Below, one piece after another: positions 17,026 to 25,972 of a stretch of DNA of 64,000 nt (position 1 is its first letter; each line of letters opens with the position of its first letter). The position numbers were made by a program, and so were the translations under genes. The stretch lies in contig NZ_JAPDKN010000002.1 in NCBI RefSeq assembly GCF_026163565.1, forward strand, positions 1-64,000, in the 5' to 3' direction. Origin of the DNA: Chryseobacterium sp. YIM B08800 (GTDB lineage: Bacteria > Bacteroidota > Bacteroidia > Flavobacteriales > Weeksellaceae). Below the pieces are notes generated by a model. That model had not been told where the DNA came from, ran no database searches, and was given only the letters and a program-made list of their open reading frames with translations.

Positions 17026-18372
17026 TTAAAATTTGTTGGTAATAATCTTAAAGATGTCTGCTCCAAAAATCAGTAACATCAAGCCCAACAGGAAGATAAC
17101 ACCCACCATTTGAGCGTTTTCCAATACTTTTTGTGGAACAGGTTTTCCAACAATCATTTCATATAATGTGAAAATAACATGACCACCGTCCAAACCAGGG
17201 ATCGGAATTAAGTTTAAGAATGCCAACCAAACAGAGAACATTGCTGTAAAACTCCAGAAAGCCGTCCAGTCGATTGACACGCTTCCGTCTTTCGCTTTGT
17301 CAACAGGCATATTTTTGATAATAGCTAATGGACCACCTACTTTCTTATAACCCTGAACTTTTTTATTGAAGATTAATTTAAACTGCTTTACCTGATATGT
17401 CAAACTTTCAATACTTCTCGTGAAACCTCTTCCGATAGATTCTCCAAAAGTAAAATGTTTTGTTTCGTAGAATTTAGTCAATTGTTTATAAGAAGCCAAT
17501 CCTAAAGTTCCCTCTTTAGATACCGATAAAACAAGCGGTTGAATTGCTCCACCTCTCATTACATCTACTTTAAGATCTTTTCCGGCACTGTTTCTTACCA
17601 TTTCCTGAAATTCATCATAATAAGAAATTTTCTTTCCATCAACTGCAACAACTTGGTCACCTACTTTCAGCCCAGCCTGTAATGTTTTAGGATTGTATAT
17701 AGAATCGATTACTGCAGGAAATCTTGGTGTAAGAAACGCTCTAGGATTTTCATCTCTAAAAGCCATCGCTTTACCATCATCATTCGTAGGAAAAGTAACT
17801 TCTTTACCGTTTCTTAAAACTGTAATTTCATCGCTTAATAGAACATCTAAAGCTAATTTATCAAGATTATTCTGAGTTTTTCCATCAACTTTTAAGATTT
17901 TATCTCCATCCTGAAAACCCATTCCTTTAGCAACATTCGTATAATTCATTGGAGCATCAACTTTCGCTGTATCAAAAGAAGTTTCACCATTGAAGAACGA
18001 AAGACATCCATAGATAATCCAAGCAAGGAAAAAGTTTACAGTAACCCCACCCAACATAATGATCAATCTCTGCCAAGCTGGTTTTGCTCTGAATTCCCAA
18101 GGTTGTGCAGGTTGTTTCAATTGCTCGGTATCCATACTTTCGTCAACCATTCCGGCAATTTTCACATAACCTCCAAAAGGAAGCCATCCGATACCGTATT
18201 CAGTTTCGCCAATTTTCTTTTTAACCAAAGAAAAATAAGGGTCGAAGAAAAGATAAAACTTTTCTACTTTGGTTTTAAAATATTTTGCGGGTAAGAAATG
18301 CCCAAGCTCGTGAAGAATTACTAAGATAGAGATGCTTAATATAAATTGAAAGATCTTAATTGCTAATTCCAT
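17026..18372 (-). CDS. rseP: RIP metalloprotease RseP (M50 site-2 protease)
   Basis: A 448-residue intramembrane zinc protease. The first membrane helix carries HELGH at residues 21-25. The C-terminal NLIPIPGLDGGH supplies the third zinc ligand. Two PDZ-like segments lie between (GMGFQDGDKILKVDGK; GLKVGDQVVAVDGKK). RseP-type enzymes cleave anti-sigma factors and remnant signal peptides in the inner membrane. The protein ends in two further membrane helices. No anti-sigma gene is adjacent. It is likely monocistronic, since a terminator precedes it and the tRNA genes follow. Confidence 0.95.
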   Translation of the reverse strand: MELAIKIFQFILSISILVILHELGHFLPAKYFKTKVEKFYLFFDPYFSLVKKKIGETEYGIGWLPFGGYVKIAGMVDESMDTEQLKQPAQPWEFRAKPAWQRLIIMLGGVTVNFFLAWIIYGCLSFFNGETSFDTAKVDAPMNYTNVAKGMGFQDGDKILKVDGKTQNNLDKLALDVLLSDEITVLRNGKEVTFPTNDDGKAMAFRDENPRAFLTPRFPAVIDSIYNPKTLQAGLKVGDQVVAVDGKKISYYDEFQEMVRNSAGKDLKVDVMRGGAIQPLVLSVSKEGTLGLASYKQLTKFYETKHFTFGESIGRGFTRSIESLTYQVKQFKLIFNKKVQGYKKVGGPLAIIKNMPVDKAKDGSVSIDWTAFWSFTAMFSVWLAFLNLIPIPGLDGGHVIFTLYEMIVGKPVPQKVLENAQMVGVIFLLGLMLLIFGADIFKIITNKF

Positions 18373-18426
18373 TAATTGTTTTTAGATTTTAATTTGCAAA
18401 GGTAACAATTATCAAAAGGATGCCAA

Positions 18427-18456
18427 ACAAAAAAGCTCCTCTAAATGAGAAGCTTT
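18427..18456 (-). terminator. Terminator between the small barrel gene and rseP
   Basis: On the minus strand AAGCTTCTC-attta-GAGGAGCTTTTTT. It separates the upstream outer-membrane protein gene from rseP. Confidence 0.85.
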
Positions 18457-18477
18457 GTCATATATTGTGGCTGATTT

Positions 18478-18915
18478 TTAAAAATTGAAAGAAACTCCTA
18501 AACTTCCGTTATTTCCAACTTCAGCAAAAACACCAACTTTTTCTGTAAAGAAATATCTTGCGCCAATGTGAGCTCCAATACCGAAATCTCTGCCAAGAAC
18601 CCCAAGATCAACTCCCGGATAAATATCTAGCTTCTCCGGTAGTTCTAAAGCTTCCTTTAAATGGAAATTAACTCTTCCAAATATAAAAACTCTATTATCT
18701 TTATTATTGTCTTTATAACCGTCAAAATAAGCATTAGCTCCGGCTCCGACAGATATTAACTGATTTAAACCATAGTCGTAAGTTGCGGTAATTCCCGTTC
18801 CATAACCCCATGCATTGAATCCTAAATTAACCTTCTGATCCCCTTTTCCGGTGTAGGCTTGTGCGCTAACTGCCACTCCGGCAAAAACCATCAACATAAA
18901 AACCAATTTCTTCAT
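18478..18915 (-). CDS. Small outer-membrane beta-barrel-like protein
   Basis: 145 residues from the ATG at 18915, chosen because it begins a clean signal peptide (MKKLVFMLMVFAGVAVSAQA). A longer frame upstream to 18975 adds an unlikely hydrophobic prefix. The mature part alternates hydrophobic and polar residues (KVNLGFNAWGYGTGITATYDYG, ISVGAGANAYFDGY, GIGAHIGARYF) and ends in LGVSFNF, whose terminal Phe is typical of barrel strands recognised by BAM. The role is unknown. Confidence 0.8.
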   Translation of the reverse strand: MKKLVFMLMVFAGVAVSAQAYTGKGDQKVNLGFNAWGYGTGITATYDYGLNQLISVGAGANAYFDGYKDNNKDNRVFIFGRVNFHLKEALELPEKLDIYPGVDLGVLGRDFGIGAHIGARYFFTEKVGVFAEVGNNGSLGVSFNF

Positions 18916-19103
18916 AGATTTTAATTTTAAATTATTACTAATCACAATTTGCAGCAAATATAAAACCGAAACCATTTAAAAACTGTAATTTTATACAAGT
19001 TTTGAATTTGAAATATGAAATCGCGATGTTTATCTTTTAATCATAAATGTAATTTTAAAAGGGCGATTCCATACGGCAATTAAAAAAAAATAGAAATCTG
19101 CGT

Positions 19104-19853
19104 ATGAAAATTATAGGATTAAATCAGGATATTATCTGGAAAAATAAAATCGAGAACTTTCAATTAATTGAAAAACAACTACAAAATCAAGAGGCAGATT
19201 TATTTTTTTTACCGGAAATGTTTTCTACAGGTTTTTGTATGGATGCTGCTGAAGTTTCAGATAAAAATGAAGAATCGTTGGAATTTTTAAAGAAAATTTC
19301 AAAAGAGAAAAACTCAGCATTTTCAGGAAGCGCTTCTATAAAAGTTGACAACCAATTTTTTAACAGAATGTATTTCGTGAAGCCAAATTCTGAAGTAAAA
19401 TTTTATGATAAAAGGCATTTATTTTCTTTTTCAGGCGAAGATAAGATCTACACCCCCGGAAAAGACAGAGTGATTGTAGAATATCTTGGGATTCGTTTTC
19501 TGTTGCAGGTTTGTTATGATTTAAGATTTCCTGTTTTCGCAAGAAATAATGACGATTATGACGCTATTTTATATGTTGCCAACTGGCCGGAAAAAAGAGT
19601 CGGAGCTTGGGAACATTTACTGAAAGCAAGAGCTATTGAAAATCTGTCTTATGTTTTTGGCTTAAACAGAATAGGAACCGATGGAAATAATCTTTTTTAT
19701 CAGGAAAGCTCACATTGTTTTTTTGCTGATGGTAAAGAAATTTCTCAGAAAAATGAAAATTTAGTTTCAGCCGAATTAAATTTGGAAGAGCTTAAAGATT
19801 TCAGAAATCATTTTCAGTTTTTGAATGATCGGGATATTTTTGAAATAAAATAG
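19104..19853 (+). CDS. Nitrilase-superfamily amidohydrolase (omega-amidase YafV-like)
   Basis: A 249-residue carbon-nitrogen hydrolase with the Glu-Lys-Cys triad in place: Glu38 (FLPEMFSTGF), Lys103 (YDKRHLF) and Cys137 (QVCYDLRFPVF). PEMFSTGF together with QVCYDLRFP resembles YafV/Nit2 omega-amidases, which hydrolyse alpha-ketoglutaramate or ketosuccinamate. That substrate is inferred from similarity, not shown. The protein is cytoplasmic, without a signal peptide. Confidence 0.88.
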   Translation: MKIIGLNQDIIWKNKIENFQLIEKQLQNQEADLFFLPEMFSTGFCMDAAEVSDKNEESLEFLKKISKEKNSAFSGSASIKVDNQFFNRMYFVKPNSEVKFYDKRHLFSFSGEDKIYTPGKDRVIVEYLGIRFLLQVCYDLRFPVFARNNDDYDAILYVANWPEKRVGAWEHLLKARAIENLSYVFGLNRIGTDGNNLFYQESSHCFFADGKEISQKNENLVSAELNLEELKDFRNHFQFLNDRDIFEIK

Positions 19854-19866
19854 TTTTTTAAAAACT

Positions 19867-20472
19867 TTAATTATTCAAAACTTCTTTTCGCTTTCTTAAT
19901 TTTTTCAAAGCTTTTCTGCCTAAAATTATAATAACAATTACGGTTGCAATTGCCAGAAAAGCAGCGATTACCGGAGCAACCATTGCTAAAGTGACCATAA
20001 TTCCTGCTCCTGCAGTTTCTGTAGTTCCCACAACAGAATTTCCAAGCCCACCCGTTGTCGCTGTGGAAGCTGCACGAATTCCTGCAAATCCTGAACTGAT
20101 TGTTGCAGCAGTTCCTCCTCCTGCAATTAAAGCCAATCCCCATTGTGGAAATGTCCCTAAATCGGCAAATTGACTTGCAAAAAGTACAGAACCCGCAATC
20201 GTCGCCATCGGAACAGAAACAGTATCGAGTAAATGATCTACTATTGGAATATAATAAGCTAAAACTTCTACTAATGTGGCAATTCCTGTAGTAATTAGTG
20301 CAGGAAGACCAGAAAGCCATTCAAAACTTTCATGAGTGGGGATCCACTGGAAATAAGACGCCAAACTCACCGCAAACATTGGCAAGAAAACTCTGAAACC
20401 TGTTGCAGCAGCAAGTCCGATGCCAATAAACGCACTCAGCACATAGGGAAGATAAGGAATTTGATCTAACAT
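19867..20472 (-). CDS. DUF4126 family membrane protein
   Basis: A 201-residue hydrophobic protein. The N-terminal helix contains the family motif GIGLAAATGFRVFLPMF, and GFAGIRAASTATTGGLGN follows near residue 135. Four to five membrane helices are apparent and a basic tail (KALKKLRKRKEV) ends the chain. The function of DUF4126 is not known. The gene is convergent with the amidase gene, with only about 13 bp between their stops. Confidence 0.85.
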   Translation of the reverse strand: MLDQIPYLPYVLSAFIGIGLAAATGFRVFLPMFAVSLASYFQWIPTHESFEWLSGLPALITTGIATLVEVLAYYIPIVDHLLDTVSVPMATIAGSVLFASQFADLGTFPQWGLALIAGGGTAATISSGFAGIRAASTATTGGLGNSVVGTTETAGAGIMVTLAMVAPVIAAFLAIATVIVIIILGRKALKKLRKRKEVLNN

Positions 20473-20555
20473 AAGTCATCAATTGTTTGTTTAAAGCTAC
20501 AAAAAATATAAATATCTAAATTTCAAATTTTTAAGTATGATTTTTAGAATGATTA

Positions 20556-20628
20556 GTTTCGGCTCCTTCGGAGCCGAAACTTTGTAGAAGAATATAAGAA
20601 ACGAAAATTGCGCTCCGTAGGAGCGCAA
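20556..20628. repeat. Pair of triloop palindromes (REP-like)
   Basis: GTTTCGGCTCC-ttc-GGAGCCGAAAC (11-bp stem, 20556-20580) and TTGCGCTCC-gta-GGAGCGCAA (9-bp stem, 20608-20628) lie 27 bases apart between DUF4126 and rnpA. Both have three-base loops closed by CTCC/GGAG. They are far richer in G and C than their surroundings. They do not have the long T tract of a terminator. Confidence 0.6.
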
Positions 20629-20657
20629 CCTTTTATAACTAATAAATTTCAATCTTT

Positions 20658-21032
20658 TTATGATTTTTTCTGAGACTGACATAATTTAATAAACTCTGCC
20701 TCCATATCCTGAAACTTTTTAGGCAACTCATTTGAAACCCAAAACAACATCGCAATTGTCCTATCACCAAAACTCGTTTTAAAAAGATCTTTATTTAAAC
20801 GGTAACACTCTCTCAAAAGTCTTTTCACACGGTTTCTATGCACCGCTTTTTTAAAATATCTTTTAGAAACCGAAACTCCTAATTTTACATTTTCATTTTG
20901 TAGATCCGGATGATTTTTAAGAATGATAATGCGCAAATTTCCACAACTTCGCCACTTACCTTTTGCAAAAAGTAAAGTGATTTCATTCTCTTTTTTGAGT
21001 TTTTCTTGTTTTGGATATTTAAAATCAGACAT
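20658..21032 (-). CDS. rnpA: Ribonuclease P protein component
   Basis: A 124-residue basic protein with the RnpA RNA-binding motif HRNVKRLLREC-like sequence (VHRNRVKRLLRECYRLN, about residue 70) and the upstream KLGVSVSKRYFKKA. It assists the catalytic RNA in removing 5' leaders from pre-tRNAs. The start codon shares its A with the tcdA stop (TAATG), so translation is coupled. rnpA is not beside rpmH/dnaA here, unlike in many other bacteria. Confidence 0.95.
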   Translation of the reverse strand: MSDFKYPKQEKLKKENEITLLFAKGKWRSCGNLRIIILKNHPDLQNENVKLGVSVSKRYFKKAVHRNRVKRLLRECYRLNKDLFKTSFGDRTIAMLFWVSNELPKKFQDMEAEFIKLCQSQKKS

Positions 21033-21757
21033 TAATCTTTCTTCACTAGATGATTGATAACTTCTGCAGCGGCATACAATCCGAAAATAGCAGGAAGGAA
21101 ACTTATAGTTCCATAAAAAGACCTTTTAAAATTGCTTCCGTCGGTCATTTTTAAGCTTTCTTCATCCTGAATTTCATCCGAAAAAACACAACGAATTCCT
21201 TTATCTATTTTTTCTTTTTTTAGCCTTTTTCTAATTTGTCTTGCAAGATGGCAATGTTGCGTTTTACTGATATCACGAACGATAACTTTAGAAGGGTCAG
21301 ATTTTCCACCTGCCCCCATTGAACTTACGATTTTTATTTTTCTGCGTCTTGCAGCAATAATCAATGACGTTTTCGGACTTATACTATCGATGCAGTCTAA
21401 TATGTAATCAAAATTTTCACCGTCAAGAATTTCCGCCATTCTTTCCGGACTCAAAAATTCATTGATCTTCACCAATTCAAGATTTGGGTTTATATCCATC
21501 AATCTCTCTGCAACAACATCTACTTTATGCTTTCCAACGGTAGAATGCAAAGCGGGAAGTTGCCTATTAATATTCGTAATATCTACAGTGTCACCATCTA
21601 CAATCGTCATTTTTCCTACTCCGGCTCTCGCTAAAAACTCAGCAGCAAAAGAACCTACTCCGCCTAAACCTACAACCAGAACAGTGGCTTTGTTTAATTT
21701 TTCAACACCTGCTTCTTTTATCAATAATTCTGTTCTTTCAAGCCAAACTTTATCCAT
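21032..21757 (-). CDS. tcdA: tRNA threonylcarbamoyladenosine dehydratase (TcdA/ThiF-like)
   Basis: A 241-residue E1-like enzyme. The nucleotide-binding loop GLGGVGSFAAEFLARAG lies near residue 30, followed by DGDTVDITNINRQ. A conserved QHCHLARQIRKRLKKEKI segment and RSFYGTISFLPAIFGLYAA at the C-terminus are typical of TcdA (CsdL/YgdL). TcdA cyclises t6A37 in tRNA using ATP. It sits between tatD (8-bp overlap) and rnpA, giving a small run of tRNA/nucleic-acid genes. Confidence 0.9.
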   Translation of the reverse strand: MDKVWLERTELLIKEAGVEKLNKATVLVVGLGGVGSFAAEFLARAGVGKMTIVDGDTVDITNINRQLPALHSTVGKHKVDVVAERLMDINPNLELVKINEFLSPERMAEILDGENFDYILDCIDSISPKTSLIIAARRRKIKIVSSMGAGGKSDPSKVIVRDISKTQHCHLARQIRKRLKKEKIDKGIRCVFSDEIQDEESLKMTDGSNFKRSFYGTISFLPAIFGLYAAAEVINHLVKKD

Positions 21758-22376
21758 GCTGAATTGTTTCTAAATTTTCTGAAATTTGTTCGTTAAGTCT
21801 TTCTAAAGAAATCCTTTTTAATTCTGAAACTTTTATATATAATTCTTCGATATTAAAATCTTCATTATCAGTTTCCAAAAATATTTTTTCTAAAGGAGTT
21901 CTCTTTAAAACATTCTGCAAAGATAGATTATACAAAACAGCTTTTCCAAAACTCAAATAAAATTTATTTTTAAGCAAATCATCTGCAATACTCTGCTTTT
22001 TATTAAACCCGTGAATAATCATCGGTTGATCTGCCATTTTCCTGAAAGAAATCACTTCGTAGAATTTTCTTATACAATGAATGATTAAAGGTTTTTTAAA
22101 CTCATTAGAAATTGCGATTTGTTTTTTGAAAACCTGTTCCTGTATTTTTTGTTCCATAGAAATCAATCCATCAAGTCCACATTCACCAATTGCAAAACAA
22201 TTTTCAGTAATAGTAGAATTTAACCAATTGAATTGGCTTTCAATATTTTCCCATTGAATATCTTGAGGATGAATTCCTATTGAATATTGAAATTCTGGTG
22301 GAGTTTCGCCATATCCAAGATTATAAATCCCTTTGCTTATATTTTTTTTATGATGATGAAAATCAAAAAAATCCAT
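21750..22376 (-). CDS. TatD family metal-dependent hydrolase
   Basis: 208 residues from the ATG at 22376, chosen because MDFFDFHHHKK puts the metal-binding His motif right at the N-terminus as in TatD proteins. The longer frame to 22472 would run into the tetR promoter region. GECGLDG carries the conserved Glu, IHCIRKFYEV the mid-chain His, and FLETDNED the late Asp. At 208 residues it is shorter than the usual 250-260, and its loops are reduced. TatD enzymes act as 3'-5' exonucleases or deacylases. The 3' end overlaps tcdA by 8 bp. Confidence 0.82.
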   Translation of the reverse strand: MDFFDFHHHKKNISKGIYNLGYGETPPEFQYSIGIHPQDIQWENIESQFNWLNSTITENCFAIGECGLDGLISMEQKIQEQVFKKQIAISNEFKKPLIIHCIRKFYEVISFRKMADQPMIIHGFNKKQSIADDLLKNKFYLSFGKAVLYNLSLQNVLKRTPLEKIFLETDNEDFNIEELYIKVSELKRISLERLNEQISENLETIQHG

Positions 22377-22470
22377 ATTCAAAAATACTACAATTACCTT
22401 AAGACTGAAAATTATTAAACATCTGTTTACAGATATGTTAAAAAGTCTTAACTTTACTAAAAACCTAGTC

Positions 22471-23100
22471 ATGGGAAAAAAGTTTTCTGAGAAGCAAATT
22501 CACATTCTTGATATTGCCGAAGAACTCATCGCCAAGAAAGGATATGAGGGAACATCTGTACGAGATATTTGTACAAAAGCCAATATCAATGTAGCAATGA
22601 TTTCTTATTATTTCGGCTCTAAAGAGAAGATGATGTCTTATCTTTATCAGTATAGAGTATTAAAAACAAGAGAAAATTTTTCTGAATTTGCAGACACCAT
22701 AAAAGATGGCAGACCCGAAATGCAGATGAAAGAAATGATTAAATATATTGTCAGCCAGCTTTTCAGATACAATTATTTTCATGGCTTTGTCACTCAGGAA
22801 CTTCGTCATACAGAGAATCTCAAAGATGAACTGCTTGATTTCTATCAGCTTTTTGTAAGAAAATTAGATGAAGTTATCAAAAAAGGAGTCACTTCGGGAG
22901 CTTTTACATTTACGCCAAAACCTGAGGATATCTTAACTACAATACTGGGTTCTACCTTATTTGTCATCAGAAACAAAAATTTCTATGAGCTGTATGTTCC
23001 TCACAAAGATGACGAATCTTACACCAAAGAAGCCGAAAAAAAGGTGAGAATGAATCTCTTAATGAATGTTTTTGCTGTTTTGGGATACGCAGCAGACTAA
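22471..23100 (+). CDS. TetR/AcrR family transcriptional regulator
   Basis: 209 residues from the ATG at 22471, which gives the standard MGKKFSEKQIHILDIAEELIAKKGYEGTSVRDI opening. The HTH continues through CTKANINVAMISYYFGSKEKMMSYLY (residues about 30-55). The C-terminal ligand-binding part is all-helical and not assignable to a substrate. It is divergent from tatD with a 94-bp gap and precedes bamD with its own spacing, so its target could be local or distant. Confidence 0.92.
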   Translation: MGKKFSEKQIHILDIAEELIAKKGYEGTSVRDICTKANINVAMISYYFGSKEKMMSYLYQYRVLKTRENFSEFADTIKDGRPEMQMKEMIKYIVSQLFRYNYFHGFVTQELRHTENLKDELLDFYQLFVRKLDEVIKKGVTSGAFTFTPKPEDILTTILGSTLFVIRNKNFYELYVPHKDDESYTKEAEKKVRMNLLMNVFAVLGYAAD

Positions 23101-23197
23101 ATTTACGTTAAATAATCATAAAAAAAAATCTTTTAGCAAAAAAGTTATATTTTTGCAAATTAATAGGTCGGTAAACCCGAAAACTGTTACATTTTAT

Positions 23198-24193
23198 ATG
23201 AAAAAGTATATTTTAGGTATTTTCGCCATTGCTGTTTTGGCATCGTGCAAAAGTCAGCAAGAAAAAGCGTTGAGAAGTGCAGACAAAAACTTTATTCTTA
23301 AAGCTGCAAACGAAAATTTTGCTAAAAAGAAGTGGAAAAATGCATTGGCACTTTACGACAGACTTCCCAATTTGGTTGCAGGTACAGATGATGCACCAAA
23401 CGTGGTTTTCAATTCTGCGTATGCCAATTATTACGATAAAAACTACAGACTGGCCGGAAACCAGTTTAAAAACTTTTCGGTAAGTTTCCCTCAGGATAAC
23501 AGAAAAGAAGAAGCGGCTTATATGTCTGCATTGTGTTACTACAACGGTTCTATGGATTATAACTTAGATCAGTCGAGTACAGAATTGGCGATTAATGAGC
23601 TTCAGGAGTTTTTGAATGCATACCCTAATTCGGAAAGATCAAAAAACATCAATACAATGATTGATGAGCTTTCTTATAAATTAGAATTCAAAGCTTACGA
23701 AAATGCCAAGCAATATTACAGAATGGCAGATTACAAAGCAGCAGTTACTACTTTTGAAAACGTTTTGGATGATTTTCCAAGCACAAAGCTTCGTCCAAAA
23801 ATCTATGATTATATGATGAAGTCGCGTTATTCTTTGGCTGTAGGTTCAAACTATGACTTAAAAGGTGAGCGTATCGAAAGCGCATTGGCTTTTACAAGAC
23901 AGGTTGAAAAAGAACTTCCCGATACAGAATATTCTAAAACAGCTCTTGATTTAAGACAAAAACTTGAAAAAGAAAAGAAAGATTTTGTTGTAGCTAAAAA
24001 ACAATTAGACGAAAAAATTGCAGTACTTACCGCCAAACAGAAAAAGATTGCTGATAAGCTTGCAGAGCAGAATAAAACAGAGCAGCAAATAAAAGAACAA
24101 ATCGCTAATGAGAAGAAAGCAATGCAGATTCAGAGGGACAGTGCAGCGTTACAAACACCTCCTCCTGCGGCGACTTTCAAAATCCAAAGATAA
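23198..24193 (+). CDS. bamD: Outer membrane protein assembly factor BamD
   Basis: 331 residues from the ATG at 23198, which begins a lipoprotein signal (MKKYILGIFAIAVLASC, lipid-modified Cys17). TPR-like helices follow with YANYYDKNYRLAGNQFKNF and AYMSALCYYNGS, typical of Bacteroidota BamD (YfiO). The C-terminal 90 residues are a charged coiled coil (LTAKQKKIADKLAEQNKTEQ) beyond the usual BamD length. BamD is an essential partner of BamA for inserting outer-membrane barrels. It heads the cluster bamD-rpoZ-coaBC-porD-recN. A -7-like TATTTTTG lies at 23148. Confidence 0.92.
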   Translation: MKKYILGIFAIAVLASCKSQQEKALRSADKNFILKAANENFAKKKWKNALALYDRLPNLVAGTDDAPNVVFNSAYANYYDKNYRLAGNQFKNFSVSFPQDNRKEEAAYMSALCYYNGSMDYNLDQSSTELAINELQEFLNAYPNSERSKNINTMIDELSYKLEFKAYENAKQYYRMADYKAAVTTFENVLDDFPSTKLRPKIYDYMMKSRYSLAVGSNYDLKGERIESALAFTRQVEKELPDTEYSKTALDLRQKLEKEKKDFVVAKKQLDEKIAVLTAKQKKIADKLAEQNKTEQQIKEQIANEKKAMQIQRDSAALQTPPPAATFKIQR

Positions 24194-24197
24194 TTCG

Positions 24198-24205
24198 TAA
24201 ATTTG
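24198..24205 (+). promoter_or_regulatory. Possible -7 box before rpoZ
   Basis: TAAATTTG matches TAnnTTTG and lies 30 bp before the rpoZ start. No TTG is present 19 bp upstream, so this is tentative. Confidence 0.4.
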
Positions 24206-24235
24206 CCACCTTATAAATAAAATAATTTTCTCAAA

Positions 24236-24559
24236 ATGAGCGTAAAAGATACAAAAGCAGAAGTAAATACTATTACTTACGATAAAGATAAGATTGAAGA
24301 CAAAGTAGGTTCAATCTATGAAGCTATTGTGATCATGGGGAAAAGAGCAGAGCAGATCAATGCAGAAATCCGTACTGAATTACACAATAAATTAGACGAA
24401 TTTGCTGTTCACAACTCTACTTTGGAAGAAGTTTTTGAAAACAGAGAGCAAATCGAAATTTCAAAACATTACGAAAAGCTTCCAAAACCTACATCTATCG
24501 CAATCCAAGAATGGTTGGAAGGTGATGTGTATTTCAGAAAAACTGAAGACAGAAAATAA
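24236..24559 (+). CDS. rpoZ: DNA-directed RNA polymerase omega subunit (Rpb6-like)
   Basis: A 107-residue protein with the Bacteroidota omega pattern: KVGSIYEAIVIMGKRAEQIN near residues 25-44, corresponding to the conserved xxRYxLVxxAxKRAxQL helix, then LHNKLDEFAVHNSTLEEVFEN. It is shorter and more divergent than E. coli omega. It promotes assembly of beta-prime into RNA polymerase. It sits between bamD and coaBC, the order commonly seen in Flavobacteriia. Confidence 0.88.
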   Translation: MSVKDTKAEVNTITYDKDKIEDKVGSIYEAIVIMGKRAEQINAEIRTELHNKLDEFAVHNSTLEEVFENREQIEISKHYEKLPKPTSIAIQEWLEGDVYFRKTEDRK

Positions 24560-24587
24560 TAAAATTTTATTTTTATAAAATCTAAGG

Positions 24588-24618
24588 TCATAGAAGATTC
24601 ATTTCTTCTATGATTTTT
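24588..24618 (+). terminator. Terminator after rpoZ
   Basis: TCATAGAAGA-ttcatt-TCTTCTATGA followed by TTTTTG. It separates bamD/rpoZ from coaBC. Confidence 0.85.
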
Positions 24619-24731
24619 GTTGTTGTACCTATCCATTCTTTTTGAAATCTTAATTACAGATAAAATCTAAACAATTAAGACCAAGAGGTTCTTGAAAAAA
24701 AGAAGTAAATTAGTGCTTTAAAAAAATTTAC

Positions 24732-25934
24732 ATGAGTATTTCCGGGAAAAAGATCCTCATTGCCGTTTCTGGTGGAATAGCCGCCTACAAAATTCATTTT
24801 CTCATTAGAGATTTGGTGAAAAAAGGTGCCGAAGTTCAGGTAATTATGTCTCCTGATGCCGAACATTTTGTGACCAAACTGAGTCTTTCTACACTTTCAA
24901 AAAATCCTGTTTATACAGAGTTTTATAGCGACAACGGAACCTGGAACAGTCATGTTGAAATGGCACTTTGGGCAGATCTAATGATTGTTGCGCCTTGTAC
25001 AGCAAATACTTTGGCAAAAATGATTCACGGGATTTGTGATAATTTGTTGATTGCAACGTATATGTCGGCAAAATGCCCAGTTTTCATTGCTCCAGCGATG
25101 GATTTGGATATGTATCAACATCCTTCAACCAAAAACAATCTGAAACTTGCCGAAGAATTTGGTCACACCGTAATTCCTGCCGAAAGCGGAGAATTGGCAA
25201 GTGGTTTAGTTGGTCAGGGAAGAATGGCAGAACCGGAAACGATTGTTAAAACTATTGAAGCGTTTTTTAATTCTGATCAAAAAAAATCTTTAGAAGGAAA
25301 AACAGTTTTAATTACAGCCGGACCAACTTACGAAGCCATTGATCCTGTTCGTTTTATAGGGAATCATTCTTCAGGAAAAATGGGGTTTTCTTTGGCTGAA
25401 GAAGCTGCAAAAAGAGGGGCAAAAGTGATTTTGATTTCAGGACCAAGTTCTTTGAAACCTAAACATCAAAATATCGATTTACACCGAGTTACATCAGCAA
25501 AAGAAATGCTCGATAAAGTTTTCGAATATTACCAAAGCATCGATATCGGGATTGCAAGTGCCGCCGTTGCAGACTACGCTCCCAAAGTCGTAGCTTCAGA
25601 AAAAATAAAAAAAAACGAAGATACTTTTTCAATAGAACTCATCAAAAATCCGGATATTTTGAAAACGATGGGTGATAAAAAAGCGCATCAATTTTTGGTG
25701 GGATTTGCTTTAGAAACTCAGAATGAAGAAGAAAATGCAAAAGGAAAACTGGCAAAGAAAAATCTGGATATGATTGTTCTGAACTCGCTTCGTGATGAAG
25801 GTGCCGGCTTTAAAAATGATACCAACAAAATAAAAATATTTACAAAAACTGAGAAAATGGAATTTGATTTAAAATCAAAAGAAAATGTCGCCAAAGATAT
25901 TCTCGATTGTATTGAAGCTCAGTTTTTAAAATAA
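24732..25934 (+). CDS. coaBC: Bifunctional phosphopantothenoylcysteine decarboxylase/phosphopantothenate-cysteine ligase
   Basis: 400 residues with both coenzyme A biosynthesis domains. The N-terminal CoaC flavoprotein (1-180) shows SGGIAAYK, SHVEMALWAD with the catalytic His, and PAMDLDMYQHP. The C-terminal CoaB part (about 190-400) shows LITAGPTYEAIDPVRFI, GNHSSGKMG and ASAAVADYAPK. The fusion makes 4'-phosphopantetheine from 4'-phosphopantothenate in two steps. The length is typical. Confidence 0.97.
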   Translation: MSISGKKILIAVSGGIAAYKIHFLIRDLVKKGAEVQVIMSPDAEHFVTKLSLSTLSKNPVYTEFYSDNGTWNSHVEMALWADLMIVAPCTANTLAKMIHGICDNLLIATYMSAKCPVFIAPAMDLDMYQHPSTKNNLKLAEEFGHTVIPAESGELASGLVGQGRMAEPETIVKTIEAFFNSDQKKSLEGKTVLITAGPTYEAIDPVRFIGNHSSGKMGFSLAEEAAKRGAKVILISGPSSLKPKHQNIDLHRVTSAKEMLDKVFEYYQSIDIGIASAAVADYAPKVVASEKIKKNEDTFSIELIKNPDILKTMGDKKAHQFLVGFALETQNEEENAKGKLAKKNLDMIVLNSLRDEGAGFKNDTNKIKIFTKTEKMEFDLKSKENVAKDILDCIEAQFLK

Positions 25935-25972
25935 ATGTTATAAATTTCCGTTTTCAATTTTTAATTTGTCAA

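Noticed and set aside
19871..20320. 149-residue frame on the minus strand rich in Cys/Arg/Ser/Asn within DUF4126
   Set aside because: It is a shifted-frame shadow of the DUF4126 gene with implausible composition (repeated CxxxNCR-like runs).
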